DNA of 61,849 bases. Source: Phormidium tenue FACHB-1050 (GTDB lineage Bacteria > Cyanobacteriota > Cyanobacteriia > Pseudanabaenales > Pseudanabaenaceae). A program made the position numbers and the translations under genes. The stretch is from the NCBI RefSeq assembly GCF_014696925.1, contig NZ_JACJQY010000033.1, forward strand, positions 1 through 61,849, in the 5' to 3' direction. Positions 52,807-61,849 of this stretch are shown piece after piece (the stretch's first letter is position 1; every line of letters starts with the position of its first letter). The notes beneath the pieces are model-generated. The model did not search any database and was not told where the DNA came from. It was given only the letters and a program-made list of their open reading frames with translations.

Positions 52807-53238
52807 TTAATCTTTCGGCGGATGCCAACCCGCTTGTACCCAATAACTCCGAACCTCCAAAGCATCAAAATCACTATCAAGACTCAAAGCCTTTACCGTT
52901 GCCCGTCCCGTTGGAGTCTTACCGAGAATACAAATACCATCCTCAGCCCAAGCAAAATGCTCCACCCAAACTTGAGTACGCGGATTGAATAGCGCCACAA
53001 CCTCATTCGTAACTGGATCGATCGCCACAATCTTGCCAGCTTTATGACTATTGCAAATAGGGCAAGCTAACCAAAGATTCGACTCTTCACTGCTGCCACC
53101 CTTAGAAACAGGAATGATATGCTCAATCTCTAGACGTGCCATGACTAACTTTTGAGGACTAAGGCAATAGCCACATCGGTTCTTAGCCATACTACGAACA
53201 TTGCGATCAACCTCAACCGAAATATAAAGACGACTCAT
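52807..53238 (-). CDS. HNH endonuclease
   Basis: 143 aa. HNH core with zinc ligands C22-x2-C25 (CGYC) and C59-x2-C62 (CPIC), catalytic LEIEHIIPVSKGG (H40) and SNLWLACPICNSHK. The ATG overlaps the stop of the upstream RHH-like gene (ATGA). This pair recurs in cyanobacteria and may be a toxin-antitoxin-like or self-limiting nuclease unit; I cannot tell which. Confidence 0.85.
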   Translation of the reverse strand: MSRLYISVEVDRNVRSMAKNRCGYCLSPQKLVMARLEIEHIIPVSKGGSSEESNLWLACPICNSHKAGKIVAIDPVTNEVVALFNPRTQVWVEHFAWAEDGICILGKTPTGRATVKALSLDSDFDALEVRSYWVQAGWHPPKD

Positions 53239-53606
53239 GAGGTAGTATTCAAAGCAGGGATTAATCCACGCATCACCGCAACCTGCATTGCCTTAGCTTT
53301 CCGTACCGAACCATGACGATAAACCTGCATTAACTCATTCAGCTTCTTAACTTCCTGTGCATTAAGCAACCCTACACTATTTCGAGCTTGTAAATCGCTA
53401 AAAACCCTTTGCTGCTGTTCACCCATTTGCAAATTACAAAGAGCCAGAACCTGTTCATCAGGCAAAGTATCTATGGGAATCTCATTAATAGTGCGATCGA
53501 TCCATTCAATCAGCATTTCTTCAATCCCCTGACGATTGAGCGCAGCAATTTCCTTAACTTTTTTTACCAAAGGTTCGGGAAGTTCTAAGGTGATCGACTC
53601 AGACAT
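53235..53606 (-). CDS. Helical protein upstream of an HNH nuclease, possible RHH-type partner
   Basis: 123 aa. The N-terminus MSESITLELPEPLVKKVKEIAAL has the strand-helix start of ribbon-helix-helix proteins. The rest is helical (EQVLALCNLQMGEQQQRVF, QEVKKLNELMQVYRHG). Coupled to the HNH gene by ATGA. Inferred: DNA-binding partner or antidote. Confidence 0.55.
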   Translation of the reverse strand: MSESITLELPEPLVKKVKEIAALNRQGIEEMLIEWIDRTINEIPIDTLPDEQVLALCNLQMGEQQQRVFSDLQARNSVGLLNAQEVKKLNELMQVYRHGSVRKAKAMQVAVMRGLIPALNTTS

Positions 53607-53676
53607 ATTGCCTCGTAGACAACACTAAATTTTGATTGATTAAATACAGTATAACCCTATCGAATCTCAATGCTTA

Positions 53677-55944
53677 TCAAGACAACTTTTTAGGGCTAGG
53701 CTTAGCTACTTTACTCGATCGCTTTGGCTTCCCCTGAGAAGATTTCTTCTCCTTCGCAGTAGCAGTCTTACCCAAATTCGGCTTAGCCGCCTCATCCAGA
53801 TCGCCAAACTTCTTCGACCACCACTTCTCCTGAGAAGACCAGAAAAAGACCACATCCGCATGATCCTTGCGCTGCCGAGCCTGAACATCCCCACACTTCA
53901 ACATCACTTTATCCACACCATCCTTAGTATAGGGAAACTTAGCCAAAGGCTTACCACAGACAGGACAAGCAAAACTAGTCACCTCTGCCGTCACTGCATT
54001 CTCACCCTTCGGTTGAGGAATCTCCCACTGATTACGGCGATCGCTCCAAAACATCACCAGATTCTCACAGCCATGCTCACACTTGAGAAAATGCCCACCA
54101 CTCACTTTCTTAGAAGGAATCTTACTGAGAGGCTGATTACAAACAGGACAATCCACATCCGAAAGCTCATTTTTGCGATTACTTGGTTGTAAATCTGCGC
54201 CGAGATTCGTATAAGCACGCGCCAACATCGGCTGAAAATAGGACTGATGCCAACCAATCAAATAGCTTTGCCACTCCAACTTACCTACCGAGATTTCATC
54301 CAAAGTCGTCTCCATCCCTGCGGTAAAATCGGCTCTGAGCAAATCAGGGAAAGTTTTATGCAACACATCATCCGTAGACATTCCTAAAGCCGAAGGTTCC
54401 AGAACCTTACCCTTGAGTAACACATAGGTGCGCTCCTTCAGCGTCTTAACGATCGCTGCAAACGTACTCGGTCTACCCACACCCTGACGCTCTAGCACCT
54501 GTACTAACTTTGCCTCGCTATACCGCGCAGGAGGTTGAGTTTGTTTCTGCGTAAAACCTGCATTCGCCAAAGCTAAAGTCTGACTGCTCGTTAAAGCAGG
54601 AATATGTTTATCCTTACTCAAATCATTCCAATAGCGCGTATACCCCGCAAAGGTGAGAATACTACCCCTAGTTTGCCAGAGCGTCGAACCAGCCTGAATA
54701 ATCACCCGACTTTTCTGAATCAAAGCATTCGCACATTGAGAAGCAACGGCTCTACGCCAGATTAACTCATAGAGTTGATGCTGTTTGGCACTGAGATGGT
54801 CTCTAACCGTTTTCGGCGTAATACTCAAATAGGTAGGACGAATCGCTTCATGGGCGGATTGAGCAGTTGCCTGTTCGCGATAACGAGTAGTTTTCTTAGG
54901 GACGTTATCAGGATCATGCTTTGATAGCCATTCTTTTACCTCAGCACAAAACTCAGGCGCGAGACTAGTACTATCAGTGCGATGATAGGTAATCAAACCC
55001 TTGCGACCTTGAGGTAAATCGACACCCTCAAACAACTCTTGAGCCACCTTCATCGTCTCTTCAGGCGATAGCCCTAATCTCACCGAGGCAGCTTGCTGGA
55101 GCGAACTGGTGATGAAAGGTGGTAGTGGTGATTTCTGAGCAGTAACACCCGTAGCTTCGCGAACGACATGGGGATGATTACGGGCAACTTGAATAATTCT
55201 GGTAGCTTCCGCTTCTGACAATACCCGTTTTGACTCCACCGTAGATTCCGTATTCACCTCCGCCGCATCATCGGTGACATCGTTATCCTCAAGCACAGGC
55301 TCAATCTCACTACTACCCGCATAAAAAGCAATGAAGCCTTCAGCATATTCCGTCCATACCGACCAGTAAGTAATCGGCACAAAAGCATTAATCTCCCGTT
55401 CACGCTGACAGACGATATGCAAAGCCACCGACTGCACCCGACCTGCCGAGCTACCGCCACTTGTCCGACGTACAAGGGGTGAAACCTTAAACCCAATCAA
55501 CCGATCCAAGCATTGTCTAGCGCGTTGTGCGGAAATCAGGTTTAAATCTAACTGATGAGCATTGGCGATCGCTGCCTTAACCGCCGTAGGCGTAATCTGG
55601 TTATAGACAGCGCGTTTGGGATTACGAAGATGAAGTTGCTGCTGTAAATGCCAAGCAATTCCCTCACCCTCGCGATCGCCATCGGTAGCCAGCACCACCT
55701 CTGATGCATTCTTCACCGCCGCCCGAAGTTTAGCGACTACCTGTTGACCTCTACCTTCGGTCAATTGGTAGCGACATTCAATTTTGTTGGTATCTTTGTG
55801 CATGGTAAAGCCCAAGCTATCTTCACCATCTTTGGCTAGTTCCGTAAAGTGACCAAAGGAAGCTTCCACTTGCCATTCACTGCCAAGGATTGCTTGGATG
55901 GTTTTGCATTTAGATGGAGATTCAACGAGTAACAGCTTTTTCAT
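53677..55944 (-). CDS. topA: DNA topoisomerase I (type IA)
   Basis: 755 aa. TOPRIM KKLLLVESPSKCKTIQAIL with acidic ATDGDREGEGIAWHL, catalytic Tyr320 in GLITYHRTDST, and two C-terminal zinc-ribbon units (CPVC...C and CPVCGKPL...CG) before a Lys-rich tail. Known: relaxes negative supercoils. Last gene of the leftward transfer operon, 37 bp behind its neighbour, so probably the mobile element copy and not the sole chromosomal enzyme. Confidence 0.93.
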   Translation of the reverse strand: MKKLLLVESPSKCKTIQAILGSEWQVEASFGHFTELAKDGEDSLGFTMHKDTNKIECRYQLTEGRGQQVVAKLRAAVKNASEVVLATDGDREGEGIAWHLQQQLHLRNPKRAVYNQITPTAVKAAIANAHQLDLNLISAQRARQCLDRLIGFKVSPLVRRTSGGSSAGRVQSVALHIVCQREREINAFVPITYWSVWTEYAEGFIAFYAGSSEIEPVLEDNDVTDDAAEVNTESTVESKRVLSEAEATRIIQVARNHPHVVREATGVTAQKSPLPPFITSSLQQAASVRLGLSPEETMKVAQELFEGVDLPQGRKGLITYHRTDSTSLAPEFCAEVKEWLSKHDPDNVPKKTTRYREQATAQSAHEAIRPTYLSITPKTVRDHLSAKQHQLYELIWRRAVASQCANALIQKSRVIIQAGSTLWQTRGSILTFAGYTRYWNDLSKDKHIPALTSSQTLALANAGFTQKQTQPPARYSEAKLVQVLERQGVGRPSTFAAIVKTLKERTYVLLKGKVLEPSALGMSTDDVLHKTFPDLLRADFTAGMETTLDEISVGKLEWQSYLIGWHQSYFQPMLARAYTNLGADLQPSNRKNELSDVDCPVCNQPLSKIPSKKVSGGHFLKCEHGCENLVMFWSDRRNQWEIPQPKGENAVTAEVTSFACPVCGKPLAKFPYTKDGVDKVMLKCGDVQARQRKDHADVVFFWSSQEKWWSKKFGDLDEAAKPNLGKTATAKEKKSSQGKPKRSSKVAKPSPKKLS

Positions 55945-55981
55945 GTTTTTGTACCTGTGTAAACTTTACCACCAAACAGAC

Positions 55982-56689
55982 TTACTTATAATTTTCAATA
56001 GGTTTAGATTGTTGTACGTTTAACATCTCCACAGCCCTAGCTATATTTACAGCATCAAGATCGGTAACATGGGACTCTAAGACTTTCCCCTGTGACTCCA
56101 CAAGGATCGGATTAACAGGACGATCCCTTGCATTCAATGTCATCGTATCCGATGCTCTCTCTAAACTAAATTTGTAATTCCCCTTGCCATCAGGACGCTC
56201 AAAGATAAGATTATTACCATCATCTTTACCCTTTACCTGTAGTAATTCGCGACAATCCCGCGCCAGTTTCAGATCTCGCTCTGCATCAGTAATTTGACTA
56301 GGAGAACTGGGCATAGCAGCAGTTGCAGTATCTTCAGACTTACCGTCTGATTGATCTTTACGCAGATTACTCAACCCATCAAACATTGACAGCGCCAAAT
56401 TCTGAATCTGCGTTGCATAATCGCTCTGGTTTTGTTCTGGAATAACAGCATTCACCTGTTGAGCATCATTACCACCCGAATTAGAATCGCTACCCTTGCC
56501 CCGTACCTGCGATGGTTGCCACTCTTCATCAAATACATCATCTTTATCGATCATCGTTAAATCCTTAATACTAATGGAAGACATTTCTCGTTCAGCGATC
56601 GCTAAAATATGGACACTATGCAGTTCCACAACTTGGTTAAACACCGCCATAAATTGAGCCATATCCAGATCTGGATTTGCAGTAAGCAT
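55982..56689 (-). CDS. Hypothetical protein of the transfer operon
   Basis: 235 aa, acidic with a low-complexity middle (GGNDAQQ, SDGKSEDT). The N-terminus is helical (MAQFMAVFNQVVELHSVHIL). The C-terminal ~80 residues (GNYKFSLERASDTMTLNARD, ending DAVNIARAVEMLN) resemble the C-terminal module of the next protein. Between the EF-hand protein and TopA, with 9 bp to the former. Function unknown. Confidence 0.55.
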   Translation of the reverse strand: MLTANPDLDMAQFMAVFNQVVELHSVHILAIAEREMSSISIKDLTMIDKDDVFDEEWQPSQVRGKGSDSNSGGNDAQQVNAVIPEQNQSDYATQIQNLALSMFDGLSNLRKDQSDGKSEDTATAAMPSSPSQITDAERDLKLARDCRELLQVKGKDDGNNLIFERPDGKGNYKFSLERASDTMTLNARDRPVNPILVESQGKVLESHVTDLDAVNIARAVEMLNVQQSKPIENYK

Positions 56690-56698
56690 TGCCTTTAC

Positions 56699-57943
56699 CT
56701 AACGCTCTAAATCTGGACTAGCTAGACTAGATTGCTCTAGCACTGGTTGAGGTGAATTCATGCGTTGAAATGCTTGCTGAAAGTTGTTTAGATCAGTCGG
56801 AGTCATCGCATTCAGAGAGATTTGCCCTTGCGTAGTCCGCAAAATATCTTCACCAGTATGGTTATTGACAATGGCGATATCACTATCCTGATTCCTTTGG
56901 AAATTGTAATACTCACCCTTGAAAGACTCCTGACCAGTCTCATTAAGGACATTTTCCACGACCACCACACCCCTAGCCCCAGCAGGAGCTAGGTCTCCCA
57001 GCTTATCGATTGCCGCGAGATAACCCTGATTTTGAGTCAAACTAGAAATATCCACAGTGCTTGTTTTGAAAGCAGTTTTCGTAAAGTCAACCTGTTGATT
57101 AACAGTAGTTCTATCCTCAATAAACACAGCCCGATCGCTCTGCAATTCAAACTTAGCGATCGCTTCACCATCAAGATTAGAAATCTCATAGAAATTATCC
57201 TGCGACTGAATGCAATAGTTTTCCGATTCATACTTGCCATCGACACCCAATTTTGCAACTAGGGCAACCGACACCGCCGCCATCACCTGTTGTCTGAAGT
57301 CATCAAAAGATAGAGGATTAGAACGTCCTAACTCATCGCGATCGCTGATACCATCGCCATCAGTATCAATGCTGCGAGGATTGAGTCCCATCCGCAGTTC
57401 ATCGACATCAGTAATCCCATCCCCATCCAAATCGCGCCGTAGTAGCTCGGCTAACTCTATTTTGGGGAGTTCTCGCCATTCCACATCGATATAGTTCTCT
57501 TCCGTAAAAGTGGGCAATGATGACTGCGATGACTCAGGCAATGGCGGTAGATTACTACCAGATAGAGGTGATGGCTGAATGGGTGCATTGGGAAGCATCG
57601 CAAAATCTGGATCGCCTTTATCGCGAGGATTACTCAAAGTCACAGTCAAAGCCAGTGAAGTCTCAGGAGCAGCAGAGCGATCTGGTGCAGCCTGATATCT
57701 GCGCCACCAGTCATCCATGATGTCCTGATCCCATTGCTGGGATACCCGATCCCACTCCGCATCACTGAATCCCGATGATGGAGCATCAGGCTGTTGCGTA
57801 TTTCCATCTTTCTCTTGCAATAACTCTTCCTGCTTACCTAACAATTGCCTTAGTAGTTCTGCCAGAGCTTCAATCGTAGTTTGCGCGATCGCCAATTGCT
57901 GAGCATTAGCCTGAGATGCTTCCGATGTCTGCATAAAAACCAT
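56699..57943 (-). CDS. Calcium-binding-repeat protein of the transfer operon
   Basis: 414 aa. Near residue 180 it has two TSP3/EF-hand-like loops: DLDGDGITDVDEL and DTDGDGISDRDEL. The N-terminus is helical and Gln-rich (NAQQLAIAQTTIEALAELLR). The C-terminus (YYNFQRNQDSDIAIV, then LNNFQQAFQRMN) matches the end of the following gene product. No signal peptide is seen, so calcium binding would be cytoplasmic unless exported by the T4SS itself. 9 bp after the coupling protein gene. Confidence 0.6.
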   Translation of the reverse strand: MVFMQTSEASQANAQQLAIAQTTIEALAELLRQLLGKQEELLQEKDGNTQQPDAPSSGFSDAEWDRVSQQWDQDIMDDWWRRYQAAPDRSAAPETSLALTVTLSNPRDKGDPDFAMLPNAPIQPSPLSGSNLPPLPESSQSSLPTFTEENYIDVEWRELPKIELAELLRRDLDGDGITDVDELRMGLNPRSIDTDGDGISDRDELGRSNPLSFDDFRQQVMAAVSVALVAKLGVDGKYESENYCIQSQDNFYEISNLDGEAIAKFELQSDRAVFIEDRTTVNQQVDFTKTAFKTSTVDISSLTQNQGYLAAIDKLGDLAPAGARGVVVVENVLNETGQESFKGEYYNFQRNQDSDIAIVNNHTGEDILRTTQGQISLNAMTPTDLNNFQQAFQRMNSPQPVLEQSSLASPDLER

Positions 57944-57952
57944 AATTTACCT

Positions 57953-59884
57953 CTATAAACCTTCAGCCCAAGCAGGAACAGTGGACTTAGGAGCATTGGG
58001 AGCATCTTTGGCTGGTAAAGGAAAATGTTCTTGAAAGTAATCCTTACGGGAAGCGATCGCAGCGTCCGTAATCGGTACTTGACTACCAGATTTAGCCAAC
58101 CTAACTTTTAAGGACTCCCATTTAAACTTACTCTTATCAGCCCTTTCTGCATCAACTTTGGGGATTTTGATATGGCAACGCCGAGGCACATTTGCTTCTT
58201 TCTTGGAGCTATAGCCTGGGGAGATGAGAATACAATTACCTTGCGGTAACTTGAGAAAATCCTCTGGAGCAAATAGTTTGCGTGTACGTTCCTGATCCGA
58301 TGTACTGGTGCTAGTCCTACCACCACCCGAACTACGGGATTTAGATTTGTACTTCAAATGCTCATCGCCAAGATAATCAGAGAAAATCTTCGCTGATTCA
58401 GGTTCAAGGGGATTAAAGATCGCCTTAGTTGCACAGCCACCAAAGATCGCTCTTGACACCTCCTTGCCATAGGTTTCTTCAAGCTGTACGAGATTCTGGA
58501 AACCCAACATACAGGACAAGCCATCCTCACGGTGAACGTTCAGCCATTGGACAAGGCTCGGCAAATACAAAGTTGGCAGTTCATCGATCGCGACTAGTAA
58601 CGGATCTTCTCGTTTAGTAGACACCACATTACGGGTGACAATCATATGCAAAACCGTCGCCAACAATGGTGCAACCACATCCTGCTTTTCGCGCTTCATG
58701 CCGATAATCAGCAATTGCTTGCCTTTTAACTGCAAGGGAATCGTCGTCTTGCCACAGAACACGCTGAGGATATCAGGGGACATAAACCGACTGAAGAGAA
58801 TACTTGCCGTCGAGATTACAGAAGCAACAGTTTTCTCAGAATCCGCCATCGAAATCAACTGCCCAAAGCTAGTTTCTACCCAAGTTGGTAAATGAGCATT
58901 CTGGACTCTGGCAGGAAGATTATTCGCACCCAATGCCTTAGCACAGAAAATAATATCGGGATAGGGAGTTGTCTTCGCCAGCAGCAGCACCGCTTGAATC
59001 AGTTGGTCGCCACTATTGGTAAAGAAAGGATCTTCACTACCTTTGCCACCAGACTTGAAGTTGCGATTCAGGACGATCGCTACCTGTCGCGCCATATCCA
59101 CATCCGCAGCATCACGAATGAAATCGAGGGGATTGCAAATACCACTTTCAGGAAAACTTGGAGCAAAGATGCTGACTTGATAGCCTGCTGCCGCCGCCAC
59201 GCCTGCAATCCGTGACGACTGTTCGGCATATTTGTAATCGTAGAGAATAATCGGAAACCCCTGATCGATCGCACTACGAATCGCAGGATCGATCACGCCA
59301 TAGGTTTTACCCGAACCCGTACCACCGAGTACAGCAATGCCACGATTAGCATCAGGTAGCCAAATCGTCCGATCCGCTTGCGATACCTGAATCACTTTGG
59401 GCTTTTGTCCCGCAATAGGTAGTTCGTGATTGGGTGTAGCTACCCCTGGACGAGAAATCAATTCGGGCGGGAAAATCAATTTAGGCTTAACGATAAACAG
59501 AGACAGCTTATTGCGTTCGCGGCGATTAATCTGTTCCTTAGCCTTTTTCCTTGCCGCCGCAATCTCTGCACCATTTGCCCAATGAGCATTAGCCAACTTA
59601 TTTTTACTATTGCCGCCACCGTTCGTGCTCAAGAAAACCATGCCGATCGCACAGGCAGCAATAATCCCACCCGTGGGAGTAAATAGCTGATTAATAATGG
59701 AAGCAAATTCAGGAGGCAAGCTATTGGCTGGAGACTTCTCCTCTGCGGAGTTCGCAGAATTGTCTATCTCCTGTGAATGCGACATCTCTACAGGAAATAA
59801 GCAAGTTATCAAAATAGCGATCGCCAGCAAAAATAGTCTCTTAGGGAGTTTATTCTGGCTAAACCAAAGCATCAAAAAATTCAT
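57953..59884 (-). CDS. Type IV coupling protein (VirD4/TraD-like)
   Basis: 643 aa. Two N-terminal membrane helices (LFLLAIAILITCLFP and IIAACAIGMVFLS). Walker A GGTGSGKT (187-194) and Walker B LLVAIDELPTLYLPSLVQWL. ATP-driven substrate delivery to a conjugation channel. In tight spacing with its neighbours (6 and 9 bp), so one operon. The lack of an adjacent relaxase in the window leaves the transfer origin unknown. Confidence 0.88.
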   Translation of the reverse strand: MNFLMLWFSQNKLPKRLFLLAIAILITCLFPVEMSHSQEIDNSANSAEEKSPANSLPPEFASIINQLFTPTGGIIAACAIGMVFLSTNGGGNSKNKLANAHWANGAEIAAARKKAKEQINRRERNKLSLFIVKPKLIFPPELISRPGVATPNHELPIAGQKPKVIQVSQADRTIWLPDANRGIAVLGGTGSGKTYGVIDPAIRSAIDQGFPIILYDYKYAEQSSRIAGVAAAAGYQVSIFAPSFPESGICNPLDFIRDAADVDMARQVAIVLNRNFKSGGKGSEDPFFTNSGDQLIQAVLLLAKTTPYPDIIFCAKALGANNLPARVQNAHLPTWVETSFGQLISMADSEKTVASVISTASILFSRFMSPDILSVFCGKTTIPLQLKGKQLLIIGMKREKQDVVAPLLATVLHMIVTRNVVSTKREDPLLVAIDELPTLYLPSLVQWLNVHREDGLSCMLGFQNLVQLEETYGKEVSRAIFGGCATKAIFNPLEPESAKIFSDYLGDEHLKYKSKSRSSGGGRTSTSTSDQERTRKLFAPEDFLKLPQGNCILISPGYSSKKEANVPRRCHIKIPKVDAERADKSKFKWESLKVRLAKSGSQVPITDAAIASRKDYFQEHFPLPAKDAPNAPKSTVPAWAEGL

Positions 59885-59890
59885 GGCAAT

Positions 59891-61165
59891 CTATTTGCTA
59901 AAAGGTTTGCTAGTGGAAATAGATGAATTAACCGCCGCATTACTGGGACCTGCATAGGGAATCGCGCTTTTTTCTTGGAGAACAACCAAGGGCAAAGGAG
60001 GCGTAATGTAAGGAGTACAACCTAAATCCACAAACCAAGATCGCTGACACCAGCGAAACCGCAGACCGAGGTTAATTGTGCCTGAAGCCTCATCTAAAGA
60101 TTCAATGGTGACGCGAAAAGCATCGCCAAAGGGATGATTGCCTGCGGGTCCGCGATTGCCAAATAGACCACCTAGAAAGCCATAACCATCGGGGACTTGT
60201 TGCGATGCAGTCATCCATTGTTTGCCAGTATAGTAACCACCCGCGAAGTCCGTAACCTCAATATGCGGGCAATCATTATTACCATCGCAACCCACCGCTT
60301 GAAATCCTGACTCGGTAACGCCACCGCTAATCGGATTGATGCGATTCTTCTCCTTATTGCCAAGAGCAATATCCACCATGCCAAACCTGACATTGGGTAG
60401 TAACGCTGGAGCATTGGGAAATTGGGAAAGACTGAGTTTCCCCAATCCCGTAGCATTCAAATCCGATAAAACCACGCTCGATGCACCCTGAATATTGCCT
60501 AAAGGCAACTGAGCAAAGCCCGCAAGCGATTCAAGGCTATAGCTATTAAGCTGTTCCCCAAGACTGCCCAAGGGTAAATTGCCAAGATCTGGAAAAGCGT
60601 TAACTAACTGCCCCACGGTAATACCAGACATTTCATCACTCAGACTAGCGAGATTGGCAACTCCAGATTTCTGGGTAACCAGATCGAGAATGGGTTTAAC
60701 TTGACTCAAAGGCTGATTATGCAGATCTGGCAGCGACTGCAACAAACTATTAATCGTCTGCTGTGATGTGAGTTCGCCTAGTTGACCGAGACTGACATTG
60801 TTGAGAGAAACACCAGCACGACTAGCGATCGCCTGTAAGCTCATTTGCTCCAGTCCCAGAGACTGAAGTGAACCTACTGTCAGGTACTGATCTGGGCTAA
60901 CAAAACTACCAATGACCAGATTGGTTAAGGCATTTGGAGAAAGTAGTTGCGATAGCTGTTGCTGCAATTGGGCGGTAACTTGGATTTTCGGTAAATTCTC
61001 GAAACTGATTTGCGTAAAATCAGGAATCATCACCGATTGAGAATTCCCAATCGGCTGTGAGGACATGGGCAAAGACTGAGCCGTAGCAAAATCAGGATTG
61101 AAAATAGAGATCGCCGCAGAGGAGATCGCTAACGCCGTTATTTGGATGATACGTTTATACAACAT
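59891..61165 (-). CDS. Exported transfer-operon protein with short Leu-rich repeats
   Basis: 424 aa. Signal peptide (RIIQITALAISSAAISIF, cleavage after FATAQ). The middle carries degenerate Leu-rich repeats (LSQVKPILDL, LGNLPLGSLGEQ, FAQLPLGNIQG). The C-terminal part has four Cys (CDGNNDC and CQRSWFVDLGC), probably disulfides in the periplasm. This gene type accompanies T4SS operons on cyanobacterial plasmids, in my recollection. Role unknown. Confidence 0.6.
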   Translation of the reverse strand: MLYKRIIQITALAISSAAISIFNPDFATAQSLPMSSQPIGNSQSVMIPDFTQISFENLPKIQVTAQLQQQLSQLLSPNALTNLVIGSFVSPDQYLTVGSLQSLGLEQMSLQAIASRAGVSLNNVSLGQLGELTSQQTINSLLQSLPDLHNQPLSQVKPILDLVTQKSGVANLASLSDEMSGITVGQLVNAFPDLGNLPLGSLGEQLNSYSLESLAGFAQLPLGNIQGASSVVLSDLNATGLGKLSLSQFPNAPALLPNVRFGMVDIALGNKEKNRINPISGGVTESGFQAVGCDGNNDCPHIEVTDFAGGYYTGKQWMTASQQVPDGYGFLGGLFGNRGPAGNHPFGDAFRVTIESLDEASGTINLGLRFRWCQRSWFVDLGCTPYITPPLPLVVLQEKSAIPYAGPSNAAVNSSISTSKPFSK

Positions 61166-61167
61166 GA

Positions 61168-61743
61168 TTAGAAATCCAACGAGGTTTTATTCGTTTGAGT
61201 AGGAGCAGTTGGTGTAAGCGGAGCAAGGCGAGGGATTTGAGCATCGGGGACGACTTCCAAAATGCTGTAGGCAGGAGTGGGGACATTCAGAACTAATTGA
61301 AACTGATAGAGATTTCTCAGTCCCCCTGCGCCCGTAGTGATCACAGTTAGGGAGGTGAGATTTCCCCTTGCCGAGGCAGATAGATTCATATCCAAGTCAA
61401 GGGGTTGAGCAAGTTGCCGCAGATTAATTACCGTTGCCCCGCAATTGCTATCGTTCGCACCGTCCTTACAGAGAGGACTGTCATAGTCCATCACCACCTT
61501 AGAAGGATTGCCCAACCACACCTTTTTGATAATCTCGCCTGTCTTGATGAAGCTAATATTTAACGACTGCATCGGCGATAGGCTAACTACCGAGGTCACG
61601 CCGCTTACACCCATCGCCTGACTGACACCAATCTGCCGCTTGGCAGGAAAGATCTGCTCGGCATGAGCGATCGCGGGTAGAGACAAGACTAGAAAAGCAA
61701 ATGTCCCTGAGATGGCATATTTTCGACATGGTAAAAAGTTCAT
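61168..61743 (-). CDS. Exported TraK/VirB9-like transfer protein
   Basis: 191 aa. Signal peptide (FAFLVLSLPAIAHAEQIF, cleavage after HAE). Beta-rich mature part with LNISFIKTGEIIKKVWLGNP then VVMDYDS and LTSLTVITTGAGG, as in the N-terminal domain of VirB9/TraK secretins' partner proteins. 2 bp from the downstream gene. First visible gene of the operon, whose other T4SS genes lie beyond the window. Confidence 0.5.
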   Translation of the reverse strand: MNFLPCRKYAISGTFAFLVLSLPAIAHAEQIFPAKRQIGVSQAMGVSGVTSVVSLSPMQSLNISFIKTGEIIKKVWLGNPSKVVMDYDSPLCKDGANDSNCGATVINLRQLAQPLDLDMNLSASARGNLTSLTVITTGAGGLRNLYQFQLVLNVPTPAYSILEVVPDAQIPRLAPLTPTAPTQTNKTSLDF

Positions 61744-61849
61744 AACTATATAGCAATCCTAAATGAGTTGTGGAAAAATAGAGAAGAAGAAATCAAAGAA
61801 AAGACTTGGAAGAATTAACTGAATTTATAGAGAGTAACCCCAAGAGCAA

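Noticed and set aside
52671-52880. N-terminal extension of the pentapeptide protein
   Set aside because: It overlaps the HNH gene and encodes a sequence without the character of a signal or membrane domain. The ATG at 52670 is adjacent to the real membrane helix.
1-61849. CRISPR arrays, rRNA or tRNA genes
   Set aside because: No regularly spaced direct repeats, no rRNA-like sequence and no convincing tRNA cloverleaf were found on either strand by eye.
1-61849. Frequent GCGATCGC sites as a special signal
   Set aside because: These are the HIP1-type octamers that are abundant in many cyanobacterial genomes. They identify the lineage but are not a local feature.

Overview
The window comes from a cyanobacterium. 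GCGATCGC (HIP1-type) octamers are scattered through it, and it carries a GUN4-domain protein, STAND/NACHT NTPases and plasmid-type transfer genes typical of filamentous cyanobacteria. A palindromic MITE-like repeat resembles repeats I associate with Pseudanabaena-like genomes, but that placement is only an inference. The right end is a type IV secretion/conjugation operon and much of the rest is broken or defence-like, so this is accessory DNA: a large plasmid or an integrated conjugative element.

Layout. 0.1-3.0 kb: a two-gene amyloid-signalling (Bell plus STAND NTPase) pair. 3.2-6.7 kb: two exported proteins, a GUN4 protein, and decayed copies of a small Cys-rich gene family. 6.9-11.5 kb: two pieces of a methylase/SNF2-helicase-type giant protein, separated by an AT-rich GTPase plus PD-(D/E)xK nuclease pair. 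11.6-14.3 kb: a Fic protein, a hydrolase and several palindromic elements. 14.4-21.4 kb: a plasmid/phage-like module (DUF6744-like protein, MoxR ATPase, VWA protein, Sak4-like ATPase, SSB) in which most genes have their own hairpin. 21.6-23.6 kb: a broken PIN toxin beside an intact antitoxin, then three overlapping small genes. 23.8-29.7 kb: HsdM, a truncated PIN remnant, an HsdS-AAA ATPase fusion and an HNH nuclease, with no HsdR. 29.9-31.0 kb: a protein made of five helix-turn-helix units. 31.2-43.9 kb: membrane hydrolase, RecD2 helicase, oxidoreductase with divergent TetR regulator, an intact PIN toxin-antitoxin pair, a MarR-controlled transporter operon, a Rieske oxygenase with divergent TetR regulator, and decayed DNA. 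44.6-51.1 kb: a large NACHT protein, Mfd and a DUF4926-like protein. 51.2-53.6 kb: pentapeptide-repeat membrane protein and an HNH nuclease pair. 53.7-61.7 kb: a tight minus-strand operon with topoisomerase I, coupling protein and exported transfer proteins.

The strongest candidates for undescribed biology are: (1) the HsdM / HsdS-ATPase / HNH operon, which looks like a merger of type I modification with a Septu (PtuAB)-like effector; (2) the GTPase-nuclease pair lodged between helicase fragments; (3) the Bell/STAND pair, whose proteins share a 32-residue amyloid-like motif. All three calls rest on reading motifs by eye. No search or structure prediction was run.
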